From: JBOGDS01 sp050743075
Lineage (GTDB): Bacteria > Actinomycetota > Actinomycetes > Jiangellales > Jiangellaceae
NCBI GenBank assembly: GCA_050743075.1
Contig: JBOGDS010000011.1
Location: forward strand, 1-60,833
Direction of reading: 5' to 3'
DNA: 60,833 nt
Under the pieces are notes generated by a model that saw nothing but the letters and a program-made list of their open reading frames with translations, was not told where the DNA came from and searched no databases. The translations under genes were made by a program, and so were the position numbers. Numbering within the stretch: the stretch's first letter is position 1; every line of letters starts with the position of its first letter. This document shows positions 41,957 through 51,357 of this stretch, one piece after another.

Positions 41957-42916
41957 TCATGAGCGCGCCGACGCAGCACGTTGGTATCGGTCGGCCAGTT
42001 TGCGCAGGTGATCGGCCAGTTCGGGCGGGTCGATGACGTCGAAGTCGACGTCGAGCATGCCGAGGTAGACGGCGACGAGGTCGAGCGTGTCGGACCCGGC
42101 GAGCATGATGCAGGTCTCGTCGTCCACCGGCTCGACCGTCACCGGTGGTGGTAGGCGGCCAGCCACCGTCACGGCAGCCGCGTGGAGCCTGACCCGGACG
42201 TGATACCTCCACATCGCGGAACCGGTGCCCTTGGCGACGAAAGTGGGGATGTCGTCGTCGGGCGGCTCGCGGGGGGTGAAGCGCGGACCGGTGGGTGTCC
42301 GTAGCGTCACGCGGTCGACGCGGAAGAGGCGCCAGTCGTCGCGGTCTACGTCCCACGCGACCAGGTACCAGCGGCGGCCGGTGTGAGCGAGCCGGTACGG
42401 CTCGACGGTGCGCATGCTCTCTGCGCCGTCGTGGCTGCGGTAGTCGAACCGCAGCCGCTCGTGATCCCGGCAGGTGGCGGCGATCGCGGTCAGCACGGCC
42501 GGGTCGACGGTGGGACCGCCGCCGCGGATCGGGACGGTGGCGGTCTGCAGGGCGTTGACCCGGTGACGAAGCCGCGACGGCAGCACCTGTTCGAGCTTGG
42601 CGAGCGCGCTCACCGACGTCTCCTCGATGCCGGCGACGAAGCCTCCCGCGGCCGTCCGCAGGCCGACGGCGACGGCCACCGCTTCGTCGTCGTCGAGCAG
42701 GAGCGGCGGGAGCTTGGCCCCCGCTCCCAGCCGGTAACCGCCTGCTGCTCCGGGCGTGGCTGCGACCGGATAGCCGAGGTGGCGCAACCGAGCGACGTCG
42801 TTGCGAATCGTGCGAGTCGTGACGCCGAGCCGTTCGGCGAGCTCGGGCCCGCCCCAGTCGCGCCGCGTCTGGAGCAACGACAGCATCCGGAGGAGCCATG
42901 CAGAGGTTTCCAACAT
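41957..42916 (-). CDS. WYL-domain (YafY-type) transcriptional regulator
   Basis: A 319-residue regulator: winged helix ETSAWLLRMLSLLQTRRDWG followed by ELAERLGVTTRTIRNDVARL, then the WYL domain with YRLAHTGRRWYLVAWDVDRD and a WCX C terminus (DTLDLVAVYLGMLDVDF). WYL proteins sense nucleic-acid or nucleotide ligands and act as repressors or activators. ATG 42916. Divergent from the epoxide hydrolase gene, which it probably controls. Confidence 0.92.
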   Translation of the reverse strand: MLETSAWLLRMLSLLQTRRDWGGPELAERLGVTTRTIRNDVARLRHLGYPVAATPGAAGGYRLGAGAKLPPLLLDDDEAVAVAVGLRTAAGGFVAGIEETSVSALAKLEQVLPSRLRHRVNALQTATVPIRGGGPTVDPAVLTAIAATCRDHERLRFDYRSHDGAESMRTVEPYRLAHTGRRWYLVAWDVDRDDWRLFRVDRVTLRTPTGPRFTPREPPDDDIPTFVAKGTGSAMWRYHVRVRLHAAAVTVAGRLPPPVTVEPVDDETCIMLAGSDTLDLVAVYLGMLDVDFDVIDPPELADHLRKLADRYQRAASARS

Positions 42917-42937
42917 CTCTCGAGCATCGTAGACAAC

Positions 42938-42956
42938 GCGGAACGAAACCTTCCGC
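42938..42956. promoter_or_regulatory. Operator candidate between WYL regulator and epoxide hydrolase
   Basis: GCGGAA (42938-42943) and TTCCGC (42951-42956) are perfect inverted arms around seven bases in the 61-bp divergent gap. It sits 21 bp before the hydrolase ATG and 21 bp from the regulator ATG. Confidence 0.55.
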
Positions 42957-42977
42957 ATTGATCTCTAGGGTGAGGGC

Positions 42978-44195
42978 ATGACGAACACAGAGCTGATCCG
43001 GCCGTTCCGGATCGACATCCCGCAGTCCGACATCGACGACCTGCACGACCGGCTGGCCAGAACACGCTGGACCGACGACCTGCCCGGCGTCGGCTGGAGC
43101 CGCGGCGTGCCCACCGGCTATCTCAGAGGGCTGGCCGACTACTGGCGCACCGGATTCGACTGGCGCGCACAGGAGGCGAAGCTCAACGAGTTCCCGCAGT
43201 TCGTCACCGAGATCGACGGACAGGACGTCCACTTCATCCACGTGCGGTCGCCCGAGGACGATGCGCTGCCGCTGATCCTCACCCACGGCTGGCCCGGCTC
43301 CGTCGCGGAGTTCGTCGAGGTTATCGGCCCGCTCACCGATCCCCGCTCTCACGGCGGCGACCCCGCCGACGCCTTTCACGTCGTCGCGCCCTCCCTGCCC
43401 GGATTCGGCTTCTCCACGCCGGTGTGCGAAGCGGGATGGGGAAACCTGTTCAGGGTCGCCGCCGCCTGGGCCGAGTTGATGAGCCGGTTGGGCTACGAGC
43501 GATTCGCGGCGCAGGGCGGCGACGTCGGAGCCGGCGTGACGGGGATGCTCGCGATGCTCGCTCCGCATCGGGTGGTGGGTGCCCACACGAACGGTCCGGG
43601 GCCGTACCCGTTCGGCCCGCCACTCGAGGTCGACGATCTGTCCGACGCCGACACGCTGCGCGCCGAGCGGTTCAACGAGTTCCAGCGCGACGGGATGGGA
43701 TATCTGCAGCTCCAGTCCACCCGGCCGCAGACGCTGGCCCACTCGCTCACCGACTCGCCGGTCGGCCAGCTGGCGTGGATCGTGGAGAAGTTCAAGGAGT
43801 GGACCGACCCGGCCGCCGAGCTCCCGGACGACGCCGTCGACCGCGACCAGTTGCTGACGAACGTCAGCATCTACTGGTTCACCGCCACCGGCGGGTCGTC
43901 GGCCCACATCACCTACGAGGGCATGCAGGCCTTCCGTGCGTTCGTCGAGCAGAACAGCGGAGACGGAACCTCCGAGCCCGACGATGGTGCCGGCGCGGAC
44001 CCGACGGCGCATCTCGGCGTACCGACCGGGGTTGCCGTCTTCGCCGCGGACAACAGCATCCGCAGCGTGATCGACCCAGCCGAGAGCATGGCCCACTGGT
44101 CGGAGTTCGACCGCGGTGGCCACTTCGCCGCGATGGAGGCGCCCGATCTTCTCGTCGACGACGTCCGGACGTTCTTCGCAGGGCTCAGAGCCTGA
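42978..44195 (+). CDS. Epoxide hydrolase (EHN + alpha/beta hydrolase)
   Basis: A 405-residue enzyme. EHN N-terminal domain RPFRIDIPQSDIDDLHDRLA with WRTGFDWRAQEAKLNEFPQF, then an alpha/beta hydrolase: oxyanion motif HGWPGS (103-108), nucleophile Asp182 in AAQGGDVGAG, and catalytic His in FDRGGHFAAMEAPDL. ATG at 42978. Opens epoxides to diols by an ester intermediate; natural substrate unknown. Confidence 0.94.
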   Translation: MTNTELIRPFRIDIPQSDIDDLHDRLARTRWTDDLPGVGWSRGVPTGYLRGLADYWRTGFDWRAQEAKLNEFPQFVTEIDGQDVHFIHVRSPEDDALPLILTHGWPGSVAEFVEVIGPLTDPRSHGGDPADAFHVVAPSLPGFGFSTPVCEAGWGNLFRVAAAWAELMSRLGYERFAAQGGDVGAGVTGMLAMLAPHRVVGAHTNGPGPYPFGPPLEVDDLSDADTLRAERFNEFQRDGMGYLQLQSTRPQTLAHSLTDSPVGQLAWIVEKFKEWTDPAAELPDDAVDRDQLLTNVSIYWFTATGGSSAHITYEGMQAFRAFVEQNSGDGTSEPDDGAGADPTAHLGVPTGVAVFAADNSIRSVIDPAESMAHWSEFDRGGHFAAMEAPDLLVDDVRTFFAGLRA

Positions 44196-44253
44196 GCCCG
44201 ACGAGGCGGGGACCCCGGTCGGCCTGTCGGAGCCGTTCCGTAGGGTTCTTCAG

Positions 44254-45243
44254 GTGACTAGAACTCCAGCGGTAGAAGCCATCGACCTGGTGAAGCACTT
44301 CGGCGAGACGGTGGCGGTCGACGGCGTGAGTTTCTCGATTCCCGAAGGATCGGTGCTGGGCCTGCTGGGTCCCAACGGTGCCGGCAAGACGACGATCGTC
44401 CGCATGCTCACCACGCTGAGCCATCCGACCAGCGGCACCGGCCGGGTCAGCGGGCACGACGTGATCAAGGAGCCCGAGGCGGTGCGCCGGAGCATGGGGC
44501 TCACCGGTCAGGTGGCGACCGTCGACGAGCTGCTGACCGGCCGCGAGAACATCCGGCTGATCGGGCGGCTGTACGGGCTGCCGTTGGAGTACCTGCGCGA
44601 GCAGACCGAGGTGTTGCTCGACCGGTTCTCGCTGACCGATGCCGGCGACCGGATGGCCAAGACCTACTCCGGCGGAATGCGTCGCCGGCTCGATCTTGCG
44701 GTGAGCCTGGTGGCGGCGCCGCCGGTGCTGTTCCTGGACGAGCCGACCACCGGGCTCGACCCGCGCAGCCGCGCCGACCTGTGGGAGGTGCTGAGGGGTC
44801 TCGTCCGCGACGGCACCACGCTGTTACTGACGACGCAGTACCTCGAGGAGGCCGATCAGCTGGCCGACCAGATCGTGGTGATCGACAAGGGCAAGGTCAT
44901 CGCGTCGGGCACGCCGATGCAGCTCAAGGACGAGGCGGGCCGGGCGAGCGTCGTCCTCACGGTGCAGTTCGCTCGTGACCTGCCGCGGGCCGAGCAACTG
45001 TTGCGCAGGTGCTCGTCGGAGGTGCACGTCGAAGAGGCGAGCCGCCGGCTCACTGCCCCGGCCGACGGTCTCGGCGACATGACCCGGATCGCCGACGTTT
45101 TCCGCGAGAGCGGGATACCGGTCGACGACCTCGGCCTGAAACGCCCCAGTCTCGATGACGTCTTCCTGCACCTGACAGGGCACCGCGCGGAGCCTTCCGA
45201 CGAGTCCGATGCCGACATGGCGGAGAAGGAGCTCGTCCGATGA
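44254..45243 (+). CDS. DrrA-like ABC exporter ATPase
   Basis: A 329-residue ATPase: Walker A GPNGAGKTTIVRML, signature TYSGGMRRRLDLAVSLV, Walker B VLFLDEPTTGLDPRSR, and the DrrA-specific LLLTTQYLEEADQLAD where His is replaced by Gln in the switch. The C-terminal DUF4162-like tail ends RPSLDDVFLHLTGH. GTG start. Its stop overlaps the permease ATG. Daunorubicin-resistance-type exporters move hydrophobic drugs or lipids. Confidence 0.94.
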   Translation: MTRTPAVEAIDLVKHFGETVAVDGVSFSIPEGSVLGLLGPNGAGKTTIVRMLTTLSHPTSGTGRVSGHDVIKEPEAVRRSMGLTGQVATVDELLTGRENIRLIGRLYGLPLEYLREQTEVLLDRFSLTDAGDRMAKTYSGGMRRRLDLAVSLVAAPPVLFLDEPTTGLDPRSRADLWEVLRGLVRDGTTLLLTTQYLEEADQLADQIVVIDKGKVIASGTPMQLKDEAGRASVVLTVQFARDLPRAEQLLRRCSSEVHVEEASRRLTAPADGLGDMTRIADVFRESGIPVDDLGLKRPSLDDVFLHLTGHRAEPSDESDADMAEKELVR

Positions 45244-46067
45244 GCATCGCTGTCGAGACCCGGCCGCCGGTCGAGGACCGCTCGTTGCTGCAGCAGTCGA
45301 CGACGGTGGTGTGGCGCAACCTGATCCATATCAAGCGGATGCCCGAGATGCTGCTCGACGTCACCATCCAGCCGGTGATGTTCGTGCTGCTGTTCGCCTT
45401 CGTGTTCGGCGGCTCCATCGACGCACCAGGGTCGTCCTACCGCGAGTTCCTGCTCCCGGGCATCATGGCCCAGACGATGATCTTCTCGTCGTTCGTGGTG
45501 GCCGTCGGGCTCACCAACGACCTGGCGAAGGGCATCGTCGACCGGTTCAAGTCGCTCCCGATCTCGCGCGCCTCGGTACTCGTGGGCCGCAGCCTCTCCA
45601 GCCTCATCCACTCCAGCATCGGCATCGTCGTCATGGCGGCCACCGGGCTGCTGATCGGCTGGCGGATCCGGGAGGGGTTCGTCAATGCCGCGCTGGCGTA
45701 CCTCCTGCTGTTGCTGTTCGGCTTCTCGATGATCTGGCTCGGCGTCTGGGTGGGCTCGTTGATGCGGACGGTCGAGGCCGTCCAGGGCCTCATGTTCACG
45801 ACGATCTTCCCGCTGACGTTCGTGGCCAACACGTTCGCGCCGACGCAGGACATGCCGTCGTGGCTGCGGGTCATCGCCGAGTGGAACCCGGTGTCCTCGC
45901 TGACCCAGGCAACGCGTGACCTCTGGGGCAACGGCCTGCCGGCGCCCGCGGACGCAGCCTTACCGCTCCGGCATCCGGTGATCGCGTCGATCATCTGGTC
46001 CATCGTCTTCACGGCGATCTTCGCGCCGCTGGCGATGGCAGCGTTCCGCCGCCGCTCCCGCGACTGA
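45240..46067 (+). CDS. DrrB-like ABC-2 permease
   Basis: A 275-residue membrane protein, six helices: VMFVLLFAFVFGGSIDAPG, FSSFVVAVGLTNDLAKGIVD with the coupling region RFKSLPISRASVLVGRSLSS, IGIVVMAATGLLIGW, ALAYLLLLLFGFSMIWLGVW, and a last helix WSIVFTAIFAPLAMAAF. NTFAPTQDMPSWLRVIAEWN is the DrrB signature. Coupled to the ATPase by ATGA. Confidence 0.94.
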   Translation: MSIAVETRPPVEDRSLLQQSTTVVWRNLIHIKRMPEMLLDVTIQPVMFVLLFAFVFGGSIDAPGSSYREFLLPGIMAQTMIFSSFVVAVGLTNDLAKGIVDRFKSLPISRASVLVGRSLSSLIHSSIGIVVMAATGLLIGWRIREGFVNAALAYLLLLLFGFSMIWLGVWVGSLMRTVEAVQGLMFTTIFPLTFVANTFAPTQDMPSWLRVIAEWNPVSSLTQATRDLWGNGLPAPADAALPLRHPVIASIIWSIVFTAIFAPLAMAAFRRRSRD

Positions 46068-46098
46068 TCCGCGTGACGGCATGGAGAACGCGCCGAGC

Positions 46099-47349
46099 TC
46101 AGCCATCGTGGGTCAGGCGGGCCGCGCGGGCCCTCAGGTAGCGCTGTTCCGGGGTGCTCGTCGTTCCCCGGGCCGCCTTCTGAAAGAGGACGCGAGCTGC
46201 ATCGTCGTCGCCGGCCATCTCGAGGAGGTGGGCCCGCACGGCGTGGAGACGGTGATGACCTGCCAGCCGCTCGTCGGCGTCGAGTGACACGAGGGTGGCC
46301 AGACCGGCGTGCGGACCCTCCACCATGGCACGCGCGACGGCGCGGTTGAGGGTGACCACGGGGTTGTCGGTCAGCTGCTCGAGCAGCCCGTACAGGCCCA
46401 GGATCTGAACCCAGTCGGTGTCCTCGGCGTGTGCCGCCTCGTCATGGACTGCGGCGATGGCCGCCTGGAGCTGGTACGGTCCCAGCCGCGTGCGTGACAT
46501 CGCACCAGTGACCAGCGCGACGCCTGCCGCGATGGCGGCCTGGTCCCACCGGCTGCGGTCTTGTTCGGCCATCGGCACGAGCGCGCCGTCCTGGCCGGTG
46601 CGCGCCGGGCGGCGGGCATCCGTGAGCAGCATGAGCGCGAGCAGGCCCGCGACCTCGCCGTCGTCGGGGAGCCGGCGGTGGACCATACGGGTGAGGCGGA
46701 TCGCCTCGGCCGACAGCTCGCTGCGAGCGAGGTCGTCACCCGACGTGCTGGCGTAGCCCTCGTTGAAGATCAGGTAGAGGACTTGGAGGACGACGTCCAG
46801 GCGCTCGCGCCGTTCCGGCTGCGGCGGCAACTGGAACGGCGTCCCGGAGGTCTTGATCCGCTGCTTCGCCCGGCTGATCCGCTGGGCCATCGTCGCCTCG
46901 GGGACGAGGAAGGCGCGGGCGATCTCGGCCGTGGTCAGCCCGCCGACGGCCCGCAGCGTCAGTGCGACCTGGGCCGTGGCCGCGAGCGACGGGTGACAGC
47001 ACAGGAACAGCAGGACGAGCGAGTCGTCCTGAGCCGCGCCTCGTCCGGTGTCCGCTGGCGGCGACAGGAAGTGGTCGGGCGGCACCTGGACGGCGAGCCA
47101 CTCTTCGCGCTGGCGGCGCGACTGGTCGCTGCGGAGCCGGTCGATCATCCGGCGCGACGCCGTCCGGATCAGCCAGGCCCGCGGGTCGTCGGGGACGCCC
47201 TGCCCCGGCCATTGGAGTGCGGCGGCGAGCAGCGCCTCCTGGACGGCGTCCTCGGCGGTGTCGAAGTGGCCGTACCGTCGAAGCAGCGCGCCGAGGACCT
47301 GCGGCGCCAGTTCGCGCAGCAGGCCCTCGATTCGGCCGTCGGTCGACAT
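46099..47349 (-). CDS. ECF42-type RNA polymerase sigma factor
   Basis: A 416-residue sigma factor. Region 2: RRYGHFDTAEDAVQEALLAA and RAWLIRTASRRMIDRLR; region 4: GGLTTAEIARAFLVPEATMA QRISRAKQRI (split across the helix-turn-helix). It has the long C-terminal extension (DUF6596, QVLYLIFNEGYAST to the end) that marks the ECF42 group, which has no anti-sigma factor. It follows a DGPF-domain gene by six bases, the conserved ECF42 partner. Confidence 0.94.
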   Translation of the reverse strand: MSTDGRIEGLLRELAPQVLGALLRRYGHFDTAEDAVQEALLAAALQWPGQGVPDDPRAWLIRTASRRMIDRLRSDQSRRQREEWLAVQVPPDHFLSPPADTGRGAAQDDSLVLLFLCCHPSLAATAQVALTLRAVGGLTTAEIARAFLVPEATMAQRISRAKQRIKTSGTPFQLPPQPERRERLDVVLQVLYLIFNEGYASTSGDDLARSELSAEAIRLTRMVHRRLPDDGEVAGLLALMLLTDARRPARTGQDGALVPMAEQDRSRWDQAAIAAGVALVTGAMSRTRLGPYQLQAAIAAVHDEAAHAEDTDWVQILGLYGLLEQLTDNPVVTLNRAVARAMVEGPHAGLATLVSLDADERLAGHHRLHAVRAHLLEMAGDDDAARVLFQKAARGTTSTPEQRYLRARAARLTHDG

Positions 47350-47355
47350 GCGCCT

Positions 47356-47724
47356 CTACAGGTCGGCCGCCGCGCCGTCCATGATCGGGCGCACCTCGAC
47401 GGTGTCGCCGATGGCGTCGACGACCCGGGTCGCGATCTCCATGGCCCGGTCATGGCTGGCGCAGTCGATGATGGAGAAGCTGACCAGGACCTCCTTGGCC
47501 TCCGCGTAAGGCCCGTCCATGGCGACCGGTCCGACATCCTGCTTGCGGATCGTCCTCGTCAGTGACGGATCGGCCAGGCCCTCGGTGGTCACAAGCTCAC
47601 CGGTGGCGGACAGCTCCTTGCCGAGGTCCTCGTAGAACTGGCACATGGCCAAGAACTCAGCGCTGGTGACGTCGACCGACTCCCAGTCGGCCTGCTTGGT
47701 GTAGGCCAGAAGCATGTACTTCAT
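47356..47724 (-). CDS. DGPF/YCII-related protein, ECF42 partner
   Basis: A 122-residue YCII-fold protein: MKYMLLAYTKQADWE, FYEDLGKELSATGELVTTEG, the DGPF-like motif AMDGPYAEAKEVLVSFSIID. Such proteins are co-encoded with ECF42 sigma factors; a regulatory or target role is discussed in the literature but unproven. ATG at 47724. Confidence 0.92.
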   Translation of the reverse strand: MKYMLLAYTKQADWESVDVTSAEFLAMCQFYEDLGKELSATGELVTTEGLADPSLTRTIRKQDVGPVAMDGPYAEAKEVLVSFSIIDCASHDRAMEIATRVVDAIGDTVEVRPIMDGAAADL

Positions 47725-47767
47725 CCGCTGACTCCTCCGAGGTTGGCGTTGCCATCCAATCCTGCCG

Positions 47768-48214
47768 TCACGACGTGACGCGGGTCATCGTGAACTCGTA
47801 GCCGCCGTCCCCCGGGAACACCCAGGCACCGGACGCGGAGTTGCCGTCCTCGCTGAAAGTGCTCCTGGCGTAGGCCGGAGACCCCTTCTCGCCGCCCCAG
47901 ATCGTGAACGTGTCGCCCTCGATCTCGTACACGTAGTCCAGCGTGTTGCCCTCGCTGTCGTAGAACCGCGACTTCACGTCCTCACTCGGTTCCTCGCCGA
48001 ACCGCTGTTCGTGGCCGATGACCTCCATGCCCCGGATCTGGTGTCCGTCGTGGTCGATCGAGACGTGCTGGAGGAGGAAGAAGCCGCCCTCCATCCACTC
48101 GTACCGGACCGTTCCCTGGACGCCTCCGGACATCGTCCAGGTGCCGACCAGGCGGTCCAGGTTCCTGACCTTGGTGCTGGGCTGGGGCGCCTGCTGCTCG
48201 GTGTGCTCGGACAT
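47768..48214 (-). CDS. DUF1579-family protein
   Basis: A 148-residue beta-rich protein with NLDRLVGTWTMSGGVQGTVR, YEWMEGGFFLLQHVSIDHDG and IRGMEVIGHEQ, the calycin-like barrel of DUF1579/THAP4-heme-like proteins. ATG 48214. First gene of the DUF1579-DGPF-sigma group; such stress or stray-ligand proteins are common ECF42 neighbours. Confidence 0.85.
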   Translation of the reverse strand: MSEHTEQQAPQPSTKVRNLDRLVGTWTMSGGVQGTVRYEWMEGGFFLLQHVSIDHDGHQIRGMEVIGHEQRFGEEPSEDVKSRFYDSEGNTLDYVYEIEGDTFTIWGGEKGSPAYARSTFSEDGNSASGAWVFPGDGGYEFTMTRVTS

Positions 48215-48496
48215 GACGTGTCTCCCGTCGTCGTGGTGGACCTTGCGAGGGGTACGTCGGAGCGGACATCGGCATCTCGACATGTGCGGTCGAGATCTCT
48301 TGACCCGGGCCGCTCGTCGCGAGCGCGAGCCAGACGGGCTCGGTCGACGGCGATCACCGTCGCCGACGAGGGGCCGGACGTGTCCTCCGTGACCCGACCC
48401 GTCCTCGACGAACGACGGGATGCATTGTCACCGCAGCCGGCGACGATGGCCACGGTAAGCCTCGGTACGAGCAGGCGTCACCGCTTTGGAGGTGCG

Positions 48497-48838
48497 ATGG
48501 TCACTGTTGATGACGTGCGGCGGGTGGCGTTGGCGTTGCCTCGGACCGAGGAGGCGATGGTCAGGGACCGGGTCAAGTTCCGGGTCGGCCGGCTGGTCTA
48601 CATCGCGTTCTCGCGCGACGAGTCGTCGATGGGGTTCGGCTTTCCCAAGGAGGAGCGCGCGGCGCTCGTCGCGGCGGAGCCGGAGAAGTTCTTCATGCCC
48701 GACCGGGCCGACGAGCGTTACCACTGGGTGCAGGTGTGGCTGGGCGCCCTCGAGGAGGCGGAGATGCGTGAGTTGGTCGTGGACGCGTGGCGGATGGTCG
48801 TGCCCCGCCGGGTCGCTGCCGGGTACGACGGGCCGTGA
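48497..48838 (+). CDS. MmcQ/YjbR-family DNA-binding-like protein
   Basis: A 113-residue CyaY-like alpha/beta protein: MVTVDDVRRVALALPRTEEA, KFRVGRLVYIAFSRDESSMG, FFMPDRADERYHWVQVWLGA, and RMVVPRRVAAGYDG. ATG 48497 follows GGAGG. Function in actinobacteria is unknown. Confidence 0.9.
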   Translation: MVTVDDVRRVALALPRTEEAMVRDRVKFRVGRLVYIAFSRDESSMGFGFPKEERAALVAAEPEKFFMPDRADERYHWVQVWLGALEEAEMRELVVDAWRMVVPRRVAAGYDGP

Positions 48839-48844
48839 CGGTTC

Positions 48845-48864
48845 ACCGCCGGCGCGCCGGCGGT
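48845..48864. terminator. 20-bp perfect palindrome between convergent genes
   Basis: ACCGCCGGCG immediately followed by CGCCGGCGGT, six bases after the YjbR stop and five before the stop of the VOC gene. No loop bases, so it may fold as a hairpin with a tight turn or act as a bidirectional terminator. Confidence 0.6.
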
Positions 48865-48868
48865 TCGC

Positions 48869-49249
48869 TCACTGCTCTTCGATGACCGCCATGATGTTGC
48901 CGGCGGGGTCCTTGAACCAGGCGATCATGGGGCCGTTGCCGCGGCTGATGCCCTTCTCGTCCTGGCCGAAGCCGTCGTACCGCTCGAACGGCACGCCCCG
49001 CTCGGTCAGCTGGTCGACGGCCGCGTCGACGTCGGGCACCGGGAAGTTGAGGACGGTGTAGGACGCCGGCGAATGGCTGGGGCTGACGTAGACGAGGATG
49101 TCCCGGGTCTGCGGGAAATGCAGCGCGATCAGCCCGTTCTGCTCGTCCAGGTCGGACACGTTGAGGCCGAGGATCTCGGTGTAGAACGCCTTCGCCTTGG
49201 CCAGGTCGTCCACCGCGAAGCCGCTGAATGCCTTGGTGTTACCGAACAT
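48869..49249 (-). CDS. VOC-family (glyoxalase/bleomycin-resistance-like) protein
   Basis: A 126-residue metal-site beta-alpha-beta protein: FSGFAVDDLAKAKAFYTEIL GLNVS..., VLNFPVPDVDAAVDQLTERG, and the C-terminal IAWFKDPAGNIMAVIEE with the metal Glu. ATG 49249 after AAGGAA. Enzymatic role unknown. Confidence 0.92.
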   Translation of the reverse strand: MFGNTKAFSGFAVDDLAKAKAFYTEILGLNVSDLDEQNGLIALHFPQTRDILVYVSPSHSPASYTVLNFPVPDVDAAVDQLTERGVPFERYDGFGQDEKGISRGNGPMIAWFKDPAGNIMAVIEEQ

Positions 49250-49382
49250 GACCGTTCCTTCCGTCGAGATCGCTGGTCCCGCCGCACGCGTCGAGCCCCT
49301 GTCAGTGTCACCTGCCCCGCCCCGACACTCCCAAACGCGGCGAGGCGCGTTCCGCTGTGTGGCCCGGGCCAATAGTCGGACT

Positions 49383-49559
49383 GGCGTGGCCGCCGGCGCC
49401 ACGCTCGTCGCCGCCCCCACCGAGACGCCGTGGCGCTCGCTGAACGCTCGTCTCGACGCACCCGCCGGGATGCGCATCACCCTGTCCCAGGAACTCGAGA
49501 CGCTCGCCGAACGGACCGCCAGAGAGGGCTTCGGCACCGATGCCACACGCGAACGCTGA
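49383..49559 (+). pseudogene. C-terminal fragment of another VOC protein
   Basis: The frame ending at TGA 49557-49559 reads GVAAGATLVAAPTETPWRSL NARLDAPAGMRITL..., the C-terminal half of a VOC-fold protein (TPWRSLNARLDAPAG is the telltale block). The N-terminal half is absent; upstream of 49383 the frame is not VOC-like. The rest of 49250-49703 holds no recognised gene. Confidence 0.55.
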
Positions 49560-49703
49560 GCGTCAGCCGGCTGGCTCCGGGGAGCTGCCGGCCGTCGCGC
49601 CGCACATCCTGGTCCGGATGCGACCGCCGCTCCACGTGGGCCGGACGTCGTCCCGGCGACCGGCTCTCCGCTGGCCGCACTGGATGCGTGCCATCATCGG
49701 CTG

Positions 49704-51353
49704 GTGAGTTCGCGCCTGGTCGAAGAAGGCTTGGTGGCTCTACGTGCCGGCGACGCGGCAGCCGCTCGCCGCGCCTTCGAGCTCGCCCTTGCCGAGGGCG
49801 AGTCGGGCGAGGTGCTCGAAGGCCTTGCCGAGGCGCTGTACCTCGAATGCGAGTACGCCGCAGCAGCATCTCACTACGAGCGCGCCTTCGCCGCCTATGG
49901 CCGGGAGCGCCAGACCATGGCCGCCGGACGGGCGGCAGTCACCGTCTCGTGGATCGCCGGCAACGTGTTCGGGGACTGGGCTGTTCGGATCGGATGGCTC
50001 GGGCGAGCCCGCACCATCCTCACCGAGGCCGGCGAGGACGGCTGTGAGCGCGGGTGGGTGCTGATCATCGAAGCGATCCTGGAACCGGACGCCCTGGCGC
50101 GGGAGGTGCTTCTTCGCGAGGCGATCGCCGTCGGACGCCGGTTCGGCGATCCCGACCTCGAGTTCTTCGCGCTGGCGTATCTCGGCGGTGTGCTCGTGAT
50201 GACCGATCGCATCGAGGAGGGACTCGCCCTGACCGACGAGGCCCTGGCCGCGGCCTGTGCCGGCGAACTTGCCTGGGTCGCCACCGTGGACTCGATCTTC
50301 TGCATCTTCTTCTGGGCATGCGAGCTGACCAACGACGTGCCGCGCGCGGACCAGTGGATGCGGGCGGCGACGGAGCTCATGCGGCGCCGCAACGTCGTCG
50401 GCGCCTTTTGCCGCGCCCACTACGGCGGCATCCTGACCGCGGCCGGGCGCTGGGAGGAGGCCGAGACCCAGCTCGTCGAGTCCACGCGGCACTTCGACCG
50501 GGGCATATCGACAAGCCGCGACACCGCGGTCATCCGCCTCGCGGACCTGCGCGTCCGGCAGGGCCGGCTGGAGGAGGCCGCTGTGCTCCTTCAGGGACTC
50601 GACCAGCATCCGGACGCGGCCCGCACGCTCGCCGCCCTCTACCTGGCCCGCGGCGAGACGGCGCTCGCCCGGGACCTGCTCGAGCGGCGCACCGCAGGAT
50701 CGGACGACGAGGTGCCCACCGTCGGCGAGACGACCATGGTGGGCACGCTGCTCGCACTGCTCGTGGACGTTCATCTCGACGAGGGCAACATCGAGGACGC
50801 CGCCCGGGCCGCGCACCGCCTGGGCCGCATCGCCGAGGCACAGCGCGGGCCGTACCTGCGGGCCGCCGCCGCGCTGGCGAAGGGGAGAGTGGGCGTGGCC
50901 ACCGGGCAGGGGGACGTGCGTGCCTGCCTGCATTCAGCACTGGAGGGCTTCGCACAGGCGCAAATGCCGATGGAGCTGGCCCGAACACGCCTGGAGATGG
51001 CGCGTGCGATGGCAGCACACTCGCCCGAGGTCGCGATCGCCGCGGCGAAGGCGGCGCTGGATGAGTTCGAACGCCTCAACGCCGCGCCACACGCCGATGC
51101 CGCCGGCGGGCTGCTCCGTTCCCTCGGCGCGCCCGTCCGGACCGGCCCGAAGGGCGTCGGGGCGCTGACGAAACGGGAGGCCGAGGTCCTCGGTCTGGTC
51201 GGGGTCGGCTTGTCCAACCCCGAGATCGGCGAGCGCCTGTTCATCACCCGCAAGACCGTCGAGCACCACGTCGGCAACGTGCTGTCCAAGCTCGGCCTGC
51301 GCAACCGGGCCGAGGCGGTCGCCTTCGTCACTCGGGAGAAACCCAGCCGATAG
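49704..51353 (+). CDS. TPR-containing LuxR-type regulator
   Basis: A 549-residue protein: helical TPR-like repeats through ~residue 470 (AGDAAAARRAFELALAEGES; YLECEYAAAASHYERAFAAY; GRLEEAAVLLQGLDQHPDAA), then a LuxR HTH: LTKREAEVLGLVGVGLSNPE, IGERLFITRKTVEHHVGNVL. It lacks the AAA domain of LAL regulators. GTG start at 49704. 51 bp before the FAD monooxygenase on the same strand, with an operator-like repeat between. Confidence 0.9.
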   Translation: MSSRLVEEGLVALRAGDAAAARRAFELALAEGESGEVLEGLAEALYLECEYAAAASHYERAFAAYGRERQTMAAGRAAVTVSWIAGNVFGDWAVRIGWLGRARTILTEAGEDGCERGWVLIIEAILEPDALAREVLLREAIAVGRRFGDPDLEFFALAYLGGVLVMTDRIEEGLALTDEALAAACAGELAWVATVDSIFCIFFWACELTNDVPRADQWMRAATELMRRRNVVGAFCRAHYGGILTAAGRWEEAETQLVESTRHFDRGISTSRDTAVIRLADLRVRQGRLEEAAVLLQGLDQHPDAARTLAALYLARGETALARDLLERRTAGSDDEVPTVGETTMVGTLLALLVDVHLDEGNIEDAARAAHRLGRIAEAQRGPYLRAAAALAKGRVGVATGQGDVRACLHSALEGFAQAQMPMELARTRLEMARAMAAHSPEVAIAAAKAALDEFERLNAAPHADAAGGLLRSLGAPVRTGPKGVGALTKREAEVLGLVGVGLSNPEIGERLFITRKTVEHHVGNVLSKLGLRNRAEAVAFVTREKPSR

Positions 51354-51357
51354 ATGC

